Program-made: the position numbers and the translations under genes
Assembly (NCBI RefSeq): GCF_042477335.2
Contig: NC_091255.1
Span: 18,826,501-18,890,500 of the forward strand
Direction of reading: 5' to 3'
DNA length: 64,000 nt
Source: Ovis canadensis
Lineage: Eukaryota; Chordata; Mammalia; Artiodactyla; Bovidae
Notes under the pieces: generated by a model
Told to the model about the DNA's origin: nothing
The model's input: only the letters and a program-made list of their open reading frames with translations
Databases searched by the model: none
In this document: piece after piece, positions 41,482-52,492 of the stretch
How the letters are laid out: every line of letters begins with the position of its first letter
Position numbering within the stretch: position 1 is the first letter of the stretch

Positions 41482-41971
41482 TGTTAGGAAACCATCAGCC
41501 AAAACCTTCTGCCCTGGCCAGGCATGATAATAATCGCTTGTATGAGCTATCCCACAACAGGAGGTCCTGATGAGGAGAAAGGAGCTGACACAAGCTGCTG
41601 CCAACCAGGAGAATTCGGGAGAGTTTGTAAAAAGGAGAGAGGAGATGCCAGCTTATAATATGTCCTGCCAACCTCCCAGAAACTCTCGCGCTGGAAACCG
41701 TCTTGACTGAGAGAGGTCCATGCTACCAGGAAGGCCCTGGAATTGGACCAAATATGGGCCCAGGCAAGATGACTGGCCAGAGGTACCTGGAAGGACTAAC
41801 CTCACCACCAGGAACCCTGAGACTGTGAGCAGGCAGAGCACTTCTCTGGGTTCCCTTCCCCTGCTGCTCTCCACCTGAGCACCCCTTCCCAATAAAGTCT
41901 TTTGCACTGTCAGTATGTGTTTCCTAGGACACACATTTCTGAGTGCTAGACAAGAGCCCACTCTCAGTACA
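41482..41971 (+). mobile_element. Solo LTR of an endogenous retrovirus, 490 bp, 4-bp TSD
   Basis: Starts TGTTAGGAAACC and ends AGTACA, with AATAAA at 41891-41896 placed as expected for the R region, and a U5-like end (ggacacacatttctgagtgc). The 4-bp TSD taac is at 41478-41481 and 41972-41975. A 4-bp duplication is typical of gammaretrovirus-like class I elements. No internal sequence flanks it, so the body was probably lost by LTR-LTR recombination. Confidence 0.8.
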
Positions 41972-42062
41972 TAACTTCTAAAAGAATGCATGGCAAATGA
42001 CCTTTGTATGATTTTTAACTTACTTAAACTTACTCTCATTTAAGATGTCTTTTATTCTAGAT

Positions 42063-42623
42063 TGCAGCAGCCATGAAATTAAAAGACGCTTACTCCTTGG
42101 AAGGAAAGTTATGACCAACCGAGACAGCATATTAAAAAGCAGAGACATTACTTTGTCAACAAAAGTCCATCTAGTCAAGGCTATGGTTTTTCCAGTAGTC
42201 ATGTATGGATGTGAGAGTTGGACTATAAAGAAAGCTGAGCACTGAAGAATTGATGCTTTTGAACTGTGGTGTTGGAAAAGACTCGAGAGTCCCTTGGACT
42301 GCAAGGAGATCCAACCAGTCCATCCTAAAGGAGATCAGTCCTGCATGTTTATTGGAAGGACTGATGCTGAAGCTGAAACTCCAATACTTTGGCCACCTGA
42401 TGTGAAGAACTGATTCATTGGGAAAGACCCTGATGCTGGGAAAGATTGAGGGCAGGAGGAGAAGGGGATGACAGAGGATGAGATGGTTGGATGGCATCAC
42501 CGACTCAATGGACATGGGTTTGGGTGGACTCCGGGAGTTGGTGATGGACGGGGAGGCCTGGTGTGCTGCGATTCATGGGGTCGCAAAGAGTCGGACACAA
42601 CTGAGCAACTGAACTGAACTGAG
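42063..42623 (+). mobile_element. BovB LINE 3' end, 5'-truncated
   Basis: 'agcagccatgaaattaaaag' to 'caactgaactgaactgag'. The frame 42045-42245 ends at the usual TGA at the gagcactga site. A 2-bp loss (gactcgagag) shifts the following segment. Confidence 0.93.
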
Positions 42624-43064
42624 ATACAATTTTATTTAAAAAAAAATGTGTTGCTAAATCCTTCATTAGATCTAGTAAGTGTCTGAGATGCAATAGGCCT
42701 CCTGCATGTCTTCCTTCCTTTTGCCAGTGAGGGTTTCCAGTTACACAAATGTAGGTCTAAGGTCACTGGAGAAGAGATTTTCAGCCTCGCACCATTCAGG
42801 CAAATGTTTAATGTCCAACCAAAGAGCTAATTCTACACAGGACAAAAATAGATGGAAATGGGTTATTTGTGGTTCAGCGTGGCTTGCTTTTTTGAAAGCA
42901 CAGAACTGATTTCATTTTTATATCCTGCTCTCTTCTGTACAATGACTTAGAAATATAGAAATTTTCAAGAGTATCTGTTATTCTCAGTGGCACAAAATGG
43001 ATATTTAAAAGAGCCTAAGTGGAAAATAGAATGCAATTCACTGTACAGCTGCTTTCAGTATAAT
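42624..43064. other. No gene or recognised repeat
   Basis: Single-copy-looking sequence after the BovB tail. Nothing recognised. Confidence 0.5.
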
Positions 43065-44030
43065 TTGAATCTTTTTTTTTAAAGACACATACTGTTTTTT
43101 TCACTGATCGTGAAAGAAATATGTATCTATTGTGAATAAATATCTATCTATCTATCAAATATATGAAATAAAAATCATCAGTAATCCCAAGCCCCAAAAG
43201 TAATGACTATTGACATTTTGGGATATTTTCTTTCAGTCGTCTTTCTACAGATAAGATCCATGTCAAGGGCCTGAGACCCATGCAGTCACACAGTACTCGC
43301 GTTCAGAAGAACCCTACCTTTGGCTTAAGACTCGTTGCTGTCTTGGAATTATTAATGATTTTTGGACAAGGGTTTCTGCTTTTCCATTTTGTACTGGGCC
43401 CTGCAAGTGATGTCACCTGTCTAGTCTACAGATGTCCATGCCCACACACACGTACTGATTATACACACATATATTACATGCATATTGGGCTTCCCTGGTG
43501 GCTCAGAAGGTAAAGAATCCACCTGCAATGCAGGAGACTCAGGTTTGATCCCTCAGTTGGGAAGATCCCCAAGAGAAGGGAGTGGCAACCCACTCCAGTA
43601 TTCTTCCCTGGAGAATCCCATGGACAGAGAAGCTTGGTGGGCTACAGTCCATGAGGTCACAAAGGGTCGGACATGACTGAGCAACTAAGTATATAACATT
43701 TACAATATAAATATGCAATATATTTGTTAATCTGTCATTAAAAGTCTTTATAAACAGTTTAAAATATTTGCATAATATTTCATAATATGGAAACATAATT
43801 TCTTATTTATGTTCCTATTTTTGGTACTGAGATTGTATAAAATTTTGTACTGTTATAGATAATGATGAGGAACATCTTTTCGTATTATTTTAAAATATAT
43901 TTCTAATTATTTCCATAAAATAACATCCCAGAAGTAAAACTGAAGATTTAAATATTTTGGAGCTTTGTATTTAAATTGTCAAGTAGCTTTCCAAGTAGAA
44001 AGATTACTATTACTAGCCAAGTATAAGAAA
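43065..44030 (-). repeat. Possible old L1 (L1M-like), antisense, split
   Basis: 'agtaatcccaagccccaaaa', 'gacattttgggatattttct', and beyond the SINE 'ataatgatgaggaacatctt', 'aacatcccagaagtaaaact' and 'caagtagctttccaagtaga' resemble the complement of an ancient L1 3' UTR. The 43260-43420 stretch within does not fit well and may be another old repeat. A (TATC)n run lies at 43140-43156. Confidence 0.5.
43488..43692 (+). mobile_element. Bov-tA SINE
   Basis: 'gggcttccctggtggctcag' to 'gacatgactgagcaactaag'. Complete, with B-box ggtttgatccc. Confidence 0.94.
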
Positions 44031-44526
44031 CTCTCCTTCATTCCCTTAGCAGCAAAAAATATTAAGAAATATTTGGTAATTAAATAAGCTAAAATATTAT
44101 CCAGTTACCTTAATTTCTATTTCTTTGACTACTAGGAAAGGAAGTTTTAAACAGTATATATTAGTCATTTTTATTTATTTTTTTGGAATTGCCCCAGAAT
44201 GCAAATTTCTCAACGGTTTTTTTAAGGTCTTCATGTCGTCCTACTTCTGCTTTATCTCCCACCTCTCTCTTCTTTCTTATCCCCCCTGTATACTCTCAGC
44301 TCCAACTACACTGAATTTTATTCATTTCTGAGAAGTTGTCATGCTTTCTCTTCTTTCTGCCCCTCCAAACATTCTACATATGATTTCTGGACATCTTTCC
44401 CTGTAGTTCTCTTTCTGGTTAGCTTCTATTTGTCTTTAGCTCTCAACTTAAACATAATTTCCCTTGAAAACCTTCCTTGAATCTCTAATTAGATTGAGTA
44501 CCCCAACTAGAGACCAAACCTGCACT
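44031..44526. other. No gene or recognised repeat
   Basis: Pyrimidine-rich in the right half. Possibly more of the old L1, but not recognisable. Confidence 0.4.
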
Positions 44527-44655
44527 TCTTTCTTTCTTTTAATTTTGGCCAGACAGCTCAGCGTTCAGGATCTTAGTTCCCCAACCAGAGATTGAACCCA
44601 TGCCCTCTGCACTGGAAGTGTGGAATCTTAATCACTGAACTACCAGGGAAGTCCT
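44527..44655 (-). mobile_element. Short CHR-type SINE, antisense
   Basis: (CTTT)n tail complement, 'ggatcttagttccccaacca' and the head complement 'cactgaactaccagggaagt'. Confidence 0.88.
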
Positions 44656-44659
44656 TTCT

Positions 44660-44950
44660 TCTAAACTTCTCATATTGGAATAATTTTAAATTTATAGAAG
44701 AGCTTGCAAAGCCAGTATAGAGTTCCCATATACTCTTCACCCAGCCTCTCTTACTAATAACATCTTGCATATAGTGATACGTCTGGCAAAACTAAAATGT
44801 GAAAACAGATAAGATACTATTAATTAAACGACAGACTAATTTTTTTCACTAATATTCTTTTTCTGTTCCAGGGTCCAATCTAGGAGAACATATTGCATTT
44901 AGTCATCACTTCTTTTTTAGTCTGCGGTACTTCTTACATTATTTGAAAAG
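44660..44950 (-). mobile_element. Old L1 3' UTR, antisense
   Basis: 'ataattttaaatttatagaa', 'gagttcccatatactcttca', 'ttctgttccagggtccaatc' and 'attgcatttagtcatcactt' match a well-known L1M 3' UTR block in reverse complement. Confidence 0.78.
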
Positions 44951-44952
44951 AA

Positions 44953-45157
44953 AGTGAAGTCACTCAGTCGTGTCCGACTCATTGCGACCCCATGAACTGG
45001 GGCCCACCAGGCTCCTCCGTCCTTGGGATTCTCCAGGCAAGAATACTGGAGTGGGTTGTCATTTTCTTCTCCAGGGGAACTTCCCTACCCAGGGATCGAA
45101 CCCAGGTCTCCCACATTGCAGGCAGACACTTTAACCTCTGAGCCACCAGGGAAGCCC
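44953..45157 (-). mobile_element. Bov-tA SINE, antisense
   Basis: 'aagtgaagtcactcagtcgt' to the head complement 'cctctgagccaccagggaag'. Complete. Confidence 0.94.
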
Positions 45158-45290
45158 TCTTTCATTATAGTACTTGGTATATTTTATTCCAGTTGCTTCC
45201 CTTCTAGAATTTACGTTCTATGAGAACAGGGACTATGTATCTTTCACCATTGTATCCCCATTTCTTACAGTATTCATAGTAAGTAGAATA
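45158..45290 (+). repeat. L2 3' end fragment
   Basis: 'agaatttacgttctatgaga', 'acagggactatgtatctttc' and 'accattgtatccccatttct' follow the L2 3' end consensus. Confidence 0.65.
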
Positions 45291-45778
45291 TGACTTGAGT
45301 ATATAACTGAGTAGAAAGCAAGACTTTTCCTAGAGAATCTCTCAAAAAAGGGAAAGCACCATCCACTTATTTTCTTAGAAAATCTCTCATTATGGGGCAT
45401 TTTCTCAATTATTTTACCCAGAACCATAAAACAAGGTTCAAGGAACACACATCAGCCTGAAACAACCTCATTAAATGCTGGAGGCTTAGAGATCTTCTGT
45501 TGGGATCCGGAAAAATGTAGGTAAAGACATTTTAAAACATTTAGTTATCTGCATTTTGGAGGTTGTGACCTCACTGTTGCAAGGCTGCATGTCCTTATAA
45601 ACAAGGCTTTTAAAAGGAGATGGGATGGGGAGAAAAGGAGATGGAGACTGAGGGACAAAGACTTATTAAGTTTACTGTCAAAAGCTTTTGCAGCTATTCA
45701 AAGGAGGGAGTGGAGCACTTCTCTGATCAGAACTGCTGTCTCAGAAAAAAAAAAAAAAAAAAAACCCTGCTATCTCAG
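45291..45778. other. No gene; A21 run; internal near-repeat
   Basis: 'cctagagaatctctca' (about 45329) and 'cttagaaaatctctca' (about 45374) are a local near-duplication. An A run of about 21 is at 45744-45764. Confidence 0.45.
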
Positions 45779-45985
45779 AGACTTCCCTGGTGGTCCAGTG
45801 GCTAAGATTCCAAGGCAGGGGGCTTGGGTTCAATCCCTGGCCAGGGAACTCGACCCCACAGGCTACAAGTAAGAGTTCGGATGCTGCAACTAAAGATCAC
45901 ACAAGCTGCAATGAAGACTGAAGATTCCATATGCCTCAACTAAGAGCCGGTGCAGCCAAATAAGTAAATAAGTAATTAATTAAAG
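45779..45985 (+). mobile_element. CHR-type SINE
   Basis: 'agacttccctggtggtccag', 'cagggaactcgaccccacag' and the tail 'gccaaataagtaaataag'. Intermediate length with a duplicated 'gctgcaactaaagatc / gctgcaatgaagactg' block. Confidence 0.92.
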
Positions 45986-45997
45986 GACCAAAAAATA

Positions 45998-46440
45998 CTG
46001 TCTCCTGCCTGGAACTGCTACAGTAGCCTCCTAAATGATGTCTCCTGAACTTTCTCTGTGCAACTACAATTGGCTCGCCATCAACATCCAGAGTGATTTT
46101 TTAAAAATTCAAGTCCTGCAATAGTTTTCCAATCGATCTTTGAATAAAGATCAAAATCCTGAATGATCTACAAATCCTTGAGCACTCACTTTCCTGCCTC
46201 CCTCTAGCCTGCAAATCTCAATTTCAAGCCTCACTTCCTGGATCTTGTCTGTCCTCCAATATATGCTCTCAGCCTTCAACTGAGCTTTTCTTAATAGCCC
46301 TTGTGAGAGTTACAGTTGTAAGTATAACTCTGTGAGAGCAAGAGTTAGGTCAATTTTTTCTCACTTTTATATTTCCAACATCTAGCAAAGTACATGGCAT
46401 AGGTAATCTGAAGCACTTGAAATTAGTTAAAAAAGTGACT
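45998..46440 (+). repeat. L2 LINE 3' part
   Basis: 'ctacagtagcctcctaaatg', 'catccagagtgattttttaa', 'aataaagatcaaaatcctga', 'ccttgagcactcactttcct' and the terminal 'gcaaagtacatggcataggt' follow L2 in order. Confidence 0.78.
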
Positions 46441-47360
46441 GAGCTCCTTCTGTAACAGTGAGTTCTAAAAGAGGAACCTTTAATGTTTGTACTTTTCAGT
46501 TTCTGGGCATCCAGACGTTACTCTGAGTTTTGACATCATAAGAAATGACCATCTAACCTGGCCTTGACCTTCCAATTCTATGATTCGGGGATCAAATACC
46601 TGTCCAGTTTAAGTAAATCTTATTTGTAGATTTTCATGTTTAGATGTCTTACAATCAAGATAATAATTAGAAACCGATATATGCAGCCTAATTCTTTGAG
46701 AAATCTTTCATCTCTACCTAATTTCAATCTGATATTTAGCACATGAGAATTCCCCACCCCCCACCCCCCACCACCACCCCGAGCCCTCTAGGCCAGAGTT
46801 GTTTTTTAGATATTCCAAATTCTTCTCCTGGCTAAAGACATTTCAGGTATCCTACAAATGAGGGCTCACTTTCCAGTGTTTGTAGCTGACAAAGAGAAGG
46901 AAGGTAACTCTGTGCAGCATGCATTTCATGAAATCTCCTTGGAAAGTAAAGTTTTGCTTCTCTGACTGATTCAGTTCCGTAACTTGTGTGCCTCTTGTAA
47001 GTTGGAGGAGTGGTCACCAGGCAGTGGTATAGAAGGAACTGTCAACTGTTTGTACTTCATATAACCTATCTGGGAGGGAAAACTGAATTAACAACAACTG
47101 TATCTCCCAGGGGTACAATGCTCTGTGCAATGTGCTTGGAGAAAGTTGTTATCAAAAGTTGTGTCTTGCTCAGAGAAGCCACAATGCTCTATATCCCTCA
47201 GGCTATTTCTTTACTCACTGGCCACAGGCTTGACCTGCAGCTCTAGTCCTAAAGAACTCTCTACATTCCCTAAATGCTCCAGGCACATCTTCCTCCTTCT
47301 TCCTGAAGGTCATCATAGTTGTCTATTCAAAAGATCACAGATTTTTAAAAAGCCTCCCTT
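46441..47360. other. No gene; C-rich simple repeat at 46753-46781
   Basis: Single-copy-looking apart from a (CCCCCCA)n tract at 46753-46781. No convincing frame. Confidence 0.5.
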
Positions 47361-47367
47361 TCCAGGG

Positions 47368-47495
47368 GAATTTAGGGGAGAGTGGATAGATGTATATGTA
47401 TGGCTGAGTCTCTTTGCTGTCCACCTGAAACTATAATAACATTGTTAACTGGCTATACTCCAATATAAAAAAAAGTGTAAAAAGTAAAGAAATAA
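47368..47495 (+). mobile_element. L1 3' end, sense
   Basis: 'gggagagtggatagatgtat', 'tggctgagtctctttgctgt', 'aactataataacattgttaa' and 'ctggctatactccaatataa' are the terminal ~120 bp of an artiodactyl L1 with an A-rich tail. Confidence 0.88.
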
Positions 47496-47559
47496 TTTAA
47501 AAACCTTCTCTTTTTTTCCCACAATGATTATTATCCTGCAATATAAAAAATATTTTGTT

Positions 47560-47700
47560 CCCAGAATTTGTCTACTTACTCACACTAAAATGCATCCTCC
47601 TTAATGCAGGAATTTTTGTTTGCTTTATTCACTGTTGTAGTCCTAGTGCTTAGTGCTTAACACATAGTAGGTGCTTAGTAAATATCTGTTCATAAAATTG
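47560..47700 (+). repeat. L2 3' end fragment
   Basis: 'atgcaggaatttttgtttgc', 'ttattcactgttgtagtcct' and 'cacatagtaggtgcttagta' are the L2 terminal region. Confidence 0.78.
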
Positions 47701-47810
47701 ATGATGTCCAATCAACATAATAAAGAATATTTAAGATTATATTGTGCATAGGGTTTACTGCAGTTGTTCATTTCAAATTGTCAGACAAAATTCTCCAACG
47801 CAAAATACAC

Positions 47811-47834
47811 ACACAACAACAACAACAACAACAG
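47811..47834. repeat. (CAA)n microsatellite
   Basis: About eight AAC/CAA units following an ACAC run. No SINE is attached. Confidence 0.9.
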
Positions 47835-48470
47835 CCCATTACTTCGGGAGAGTATATATACAAGCGGAAGAAATGAGGTACAGAATTAGGGAGTTCAGAC
47901 TAGAAGCACCACTGAGGAGTGAGAACTTGAGGACAGTCTAAGTCTGGTTATTTATCACACATGCAGGTGGGGCCTTGGTTGCTAGAAATAATTGCCCTGA
48001 ATAATTTCTAAAAGTTTCTGCCACTCCTGATCTGCTTATCTTCACTGTCCCCAGGGCTCGGCAACCTGGTTTGCTTCCTGGCCAGAGAAGTTAGAAGATG
48101 ATAGTAGAATCAATGTTTTATAACCATGGGAATGGGGTGAGGTAGCTTCCTGGGATGAGGACTGGGTTGCAACAGCGGTTTCAGGAACCTGGTTCCACCT
48201 ACCTGGACCTGTGCAGGCTCTGGCTTCCCCAGGGTTTTCTTGGAGAAGCAGGTAACTCAGAAAATGCACAGGATTGCCTGCCCCTCTTTCCTGCCTCAGA
48301 ACTAACAGATAGTTCTGAGGCCCATACATCCTCTCCAGAGGGTCCCATGTGACCGAGCAACCAGTTGTGCTTCTATGAGTAGCTACAGCCCTCTGCTCCT
48401 TACTCTTCCTTCCCTGGAATTGCATTCATCTTCCCTCTCCACCCATACCCTATGTGCAATAAAAATGAGC
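47835..48470. other. No gene or recognised repeat
   Basis: Moderate-GC single-copy-looking sequence. The minus frame 48042-48425 (127 codons) is low in informative residues and overlaps others on the plus strand. Confidence 0.45.
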
Positions 48471-48473
48471 TTG

Positions 48474-49200
48474 CTAAAGAGCCTCTTGCTGAAGGTGAAA
48501 GAGGAGAGTGAAATGGCTGGCTTAAGACTCAACATTCAGAAAAGTAGGATCATGGCATCCGGCCCTTTACTTCATGGCAAATAGATGGGGAAACAATGGA
48601 AACAGTAAGAGACTATTTTCTTGGGCTCCAAAATCACTGCAGATGGTGACTACAGCCACAAAATTAAAAGATGCTTGCTCCTTGGAAGAAAAGCTATGAC
48701 AAACCTAGACAGCTTATTAAAAAACAGAGATATCACTTTGCCGACCAAGGTCCGTCAGGTCAAAGCTATGGTTTTTGTAGTAGTCAAGTACAAATGTGAG
48801 AATTGGACCATAAAGAAGGTTGAGCGCCAAAGAATTGATGCTTTTGAACTGTGGTGCTGGAGGACTCTTGAGAGTCCCCTGGGCTGCAAGGGGATCAAAC
48901 CAGTTAATCCTAAAGGAAATCAGTCCTGAATATTCATTGGAAGGACTGATGCTGAAGCTAAAGCACAATACTTGGGCCACCTGATGCAAAGAACTGACTC
49001 ATTGGAAAAGACCCTGATGCTGGGAAAGATTGAGGGCAGGAGAAGAGGGCGACAGAGGAGGAGATGGTTGGATGGTATCATTGACTCAATGGACATCAGT
49101 TTGAGCAAACTCCAGAAGATAGTGAAGGACAGAGAAGCCTGGTGTGCTGCAGTCCATGAGGCTGCAAAGAGTCAGACATGATTGAGCAATTGAACAACAA
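48474..49200 (+). mobile_element. BovB LINE 3' end, diverged, (AAC)n tail
   Basis: 'ctaaagagcctcttgctgaa' to 'gattgagcaattgaacaaca'. Frames 48621-48929 and 48972-49181 are RT C-terminal pieces in different phases. The tail is (AAC)n instead of GAACT repeats, and more substitutions are visible than in neighbours, suggesting an older copy. Confidence 0.92.
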
Positions 49201-49382
49201 CAACAAAGCTTTGTCCCAGGCTAGAAAACCCAGGCTAGGGCATAAAGAAGAGGGATTTGTCACAATTCAGTTTCAAACATTACATTATCAAGACATATCT
49301 TAGCCTTCAAAGTGTTCTGTCATGTGTCTTATTGGCAAAGAGGGTATATTTTTACTTCAACATATTGATAGTTAAAATATTA
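49201..49382. other. Short single-copy gap
   Basis: No feature recognised between BovB and Bov-tA. Confidence 0.5.
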
Positions 49383-49600
49383 GGGCTTTCCTGGTGGCTC
49401 AGACGGTAAAGGGTCTGCCTGCAATGCGGGAGACCCGGGTTCGATCACTGGGTCGGGAAGATTCCCCTGGAGAAGGAAATGGCAACCCACTCCAGTATTC
49501 TTGCCTGAAAAATCCCATAGACAGAAGAGCCTGGTAGATTACGGTCCATGGGGTCGCGAAGAGTCGGACATGACTGAGCGACTTCACTTCACTTCACTTT
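49383..49600 (+). mobile_element. Bov-tA SINE with (TTCAC)n tail
   Basis: 'gggctttcctggtggctcag' to 'gagcgacttcacttcacttc'. It shares the rare 'aaaaatcccatagacagaag' and 'attacggtccatggggtcgc' variants with the copy at 38925. Confidence 0.95.
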
Positions 49601-49720
49601 AGGGGCTTCAATGGTGGTTCAGTGGTTAAAACTCCAAAATTTCACTGCAGGAACATGTGTTCGATCCCACACATGAGGGAAGTTCTGCATGCCACAAGGT
49701 ACAACCAAGGAAAAAACCAC
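49601..49720 (+). mobile_element. Diverged short CHR-type SINE
   Basis: 'ggggcttcaatggtggttca', 'catgtgttcgatcccacaca' and 'ctgcatgccacaaggtacaa'. It directly follows the Bov-tA tail and runs into the microsatellite. Confidence 0.75.
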
Positions 49721-49732
49721 ATATCCGCTCTC

Positions 49733-49738
49733 TCTCTT

Positions 49739-49786
<48 letters not shown>

Positions 49787-49880
49787 TCCCTATATGTATA
49801 GGGTCTCCCCATATATATATATATATCCCTATATATAGGGGGAGAGAGAGAGGGAGAGAGATAGAGAGAGAGAAAGTGAG
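49733..49880. repeat. Compound (TA)n / (GA)n microsatellite
   Basis: A (TA)n run of about 42 bp, two smaller TA blocks bounded by 'ccctatatgtataggg' and 'ccctatatataggg' (the latter a perfect palindrome at 49827-49840), then (GAGA)n. Cruciform potential and length polymorphism are expected. Confidence 0.93.
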
Positions 49881-49907
49881 ATACATGAGAGAATATATTT
49901 TAAAATA

Positions 49908-51992
49908 TTCAGTTCAGTTCAGTCTCTCAGTCGTGTCCGACTCTTTATGGCCCCATGGACTGCAGCACGCCAGGCTTCCCTGTCCATCACCAACTCCCAG
50001 CGCTTACTCAAACTCATGTTCATCAAGTTGGTAATGTCAACCAACTATCTCATCCTCTGTCATCGCCTTCTCCTCCTGACTTCAATCGTTCCCAGCATCA
50101 GGGTCTTTTCCCATGAGTTGGTTCTTCGCATGAGGTGGCCAAAGTATTGGAGTTTCAGCTTCAGCATCAGTCCTTCCAATGAATATTCAGGACTGATCTC
50201 CTTTAGGATGGGCTGGCTGGACCTCCTTGCAGTCCAAGGGACTCTCGAGTCTTCTCCAACACCACAGTTCAAAAGCATCAATTCTTTGGTGTTCAGCTTT
50301 CTTTAGGTCCAACTCTCACATCCATACATGACTACTGGAAAAACCATAGCCTTGTCTAGACAGACCTTTGTTGGTAAAGTAGTGTCTCTGCTTTTTAATA
50401 TGCCTAGGTTGGTCATAGCTTTTCTTAAAAGGAGCAAGCATCTTTTAATGTCATGGCTGCAGTCACCATCTAGTGATTTTGGAGCCCCCTCAAAAAGTCT
50501 CTCAGTGTTTCCATTGTTTTCCCATCTATTTGCCATGAAGTGATGGAACCGGATGCCATGATCTTATGTTTTTTTGAATGTTGAGTTTTAAGCCAGTTTT
50601 TTTACTCTCCTCTTTACCTTTCGTCAAGAGGCTCTTTAATTCTTCTTCACTTTCTGCTATAAGGGAAGTGTCATCTGTGTATCTGAGGTTATTGATATTT
50701 CTCCTGGCAATCTTGATTCCAGCTTGTGCTTCATCCAGTCCAGCATTTTTCATGATGTACTCTGCATATAAGTTAAATAAGTCGGGTGACAATATACAGC
50801 CTTGATGTACTCCTTTCCCAGTTCAGAGCCAGTCTGTTGTTCCATGTCCAGTTCTAACTGTTGCTTCTTGAACTGCATACATATTTCTCAGGAGACAGGT
50901 AAGGTGGTCTGGTATTCCCATCTCTTTAAGAATTTTCCACAGTTTGTTGTGATCTACACAGGCAGAAAGTGAAGAACTAAAGAGCCTCTTGATGAAAGTG
51001 AAAGAGGAGAGTGAAAAAGTTGGCTTAAAGCTCAACATTCAGAAAACTAAGACCATGGCATCTGGTCCCATCACTTCACAGCAGATAGATGGGGAAACAG
51101 TGGAAACATTGTCAGACTTTATTTTGGGGGGGCTCCAAAATCACTGCAGATGGTGACTGCAGCCATGAAATTAAAAGATGCTTACTCCTTGGAAGGAAAG
51201 TTATGACCAACCTAGATAGCATATTAAAAAGCAGAAACATTACTTTGCCAACAAAGGTCCGTCTAGTCAAGGCTATGGTTTTTCCAGTAGTCATGTATGG
51301 ATGTGAGAGTGGACTATAAAGAAGGCTAAGTGCCGAAGAATTGATGCTTTTGAACTGTGGTGTTGGAGAAGACTCTTGAGAGTCTCTTGGACTGCAAGGA
51401 GATCCAACCAGTCCATCCTAAAGGAGATCAGTCCTGGGTGTTCATTGGAAGGACTGATGTTGAAGCTGAAACTCCAATACTTTGGCCACCTGATGTGAAG
51501 AGCTGACTCATTGGAAAAGGCCCTGATACTGGGAAAGATTGAGGGCAGGAGGAGATGGGATGACAGAGGATGAAATGGTTGGATGGCATCGTCGACTCAA
51601 TGGACATGGGTTTGAGTGGACTCTGGGAGTTGGTGATGGACAGGGAGGCCTGGTGTGCTGCAGTTCATGGGGTCAAAAGAGTCGGACACGACTGAGCAAC
51701 TGAACTGAACTGAACTGAACACAAAGTCTTTGGCGTAATCAGAAGCACAGCAGATATTTTTCTGGTATTCCTTTGCTTTTTCAATGATCCTGCAGATGTT
51801 GGCAATTCGATCTCTGGTTCCTCTGCCTTTTCTAAATCTAGCTTGGACATCTGGAAGTTCATGGTTCACATACTGTTGAAGCCTGGCTTGGAGAATTTTG
51901 AGCATTACTTTGGTAGCTTGTGAGATAAGTGAAATTGTGTGGTAGTTTGAACATTCTTTGGCATTGCCTTTCTTTGGGATTGGAATTTTTAA
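49908..51992 (-). mobile_element. BovB LINE, antisense, split by a nested BovB
   Basis: The antisense BovB occupies 49908-50960 (3' tail to the 'gttgtgatctacaca' RT position) and resumes at 51719-51992 ('aagtctttggcgtaatcaga' to 'ctttctttgggattggaatt'). The two parts are collinear in one RT domain. Minus-strand frames include ARRNINNLRYTDDTSLIAES (50526-50792) and LQQYVNHELPDVQARFRKG (51597-51905). Breaks abound, so it is dead. Confidence 0.95.
50961..51718 (+). mobile_element. BovB LINE 3' end nested in the antisense BovB
   Basis: Begins 'ggcagaaagtgaagaactaa' and ends with the GAACT tail. It has its own 3' end, so it is an independent insertion and not an inversion. Short flanking acaca (50956-50960, 51719-51723) may be the TSD. 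With the outer copy it forms an inverted repeat with arms of about 0.75 kb. Confidence 0.93.
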
Positions 51993-52107
51993 AAATTTAA
52001 AAAATTACTATCTAGCAAAAGTCAAATAAGCATAAAGTAAATGGTAGAATTTCAAGTGAAGACTGAAAGACATGAAGATGGGTTATTGTAGTCAGAAAAA
52101 GTTGTCT

Positions 52108-52480
52108 AAAAATTTATTCATTCACTCAACAAAGAGTATAAAGCACTAAGGTAGGTGCTGGAGATAACAAGTGCTGGAGTAGTGAGCAAAACGTATGGAC
52201 CCTTTTTCTGAAAGAAGCTTAAATACCACTGAAAGAGACAAACGACAGACAAATAAATACTTAATATTTTATTTGATGATGCAATGTCAAGTGGTAATAA
52301 ACGATATGAAGAAAAATAGAGCAGAGGACGGAAAGAGTGATGAAATGTTCTTTTGGGGAGCATGGTTAGAGAAGGCCTCTCTGTGAAGGAAACCTAAGCT
52401 GAGACTTTCATGGGGTCAGAGAAGGATTCTTGGGAAAGTCCAAGGACTAGCACCCAGCTCTGCACACTCATAAGACATTT
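52108..52480 (-). repeat. L2 LINE 3' end, antisense
   Basis: 'tattcattcactcaacaaag', 'aaggtaggtgctggagataa', 'gtgagcaaaacgtatggacc', 'gagaaggcctctctgtgaag' and 'ctaagctgagactttcatgg' are the L2 3' region in reverse complement. Confidence 0.8.
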
Positions 52481-52492
52481 GTTGGATTAGCT

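Noticed and set aside
49733..49880. CRISPR-like array
   Set aside because: Regular spacing is simple-sequence TA/GA repeat. No repeat-spacer structure, and the genome is a mammal's.
50961..51718. Nested BovB as a twin-priming inversion
   Set aside because: The inner segment has its own 3' tail (GAACT repeats) and overlaps the same BovB region as the outer arm, so it is a separate insertion.
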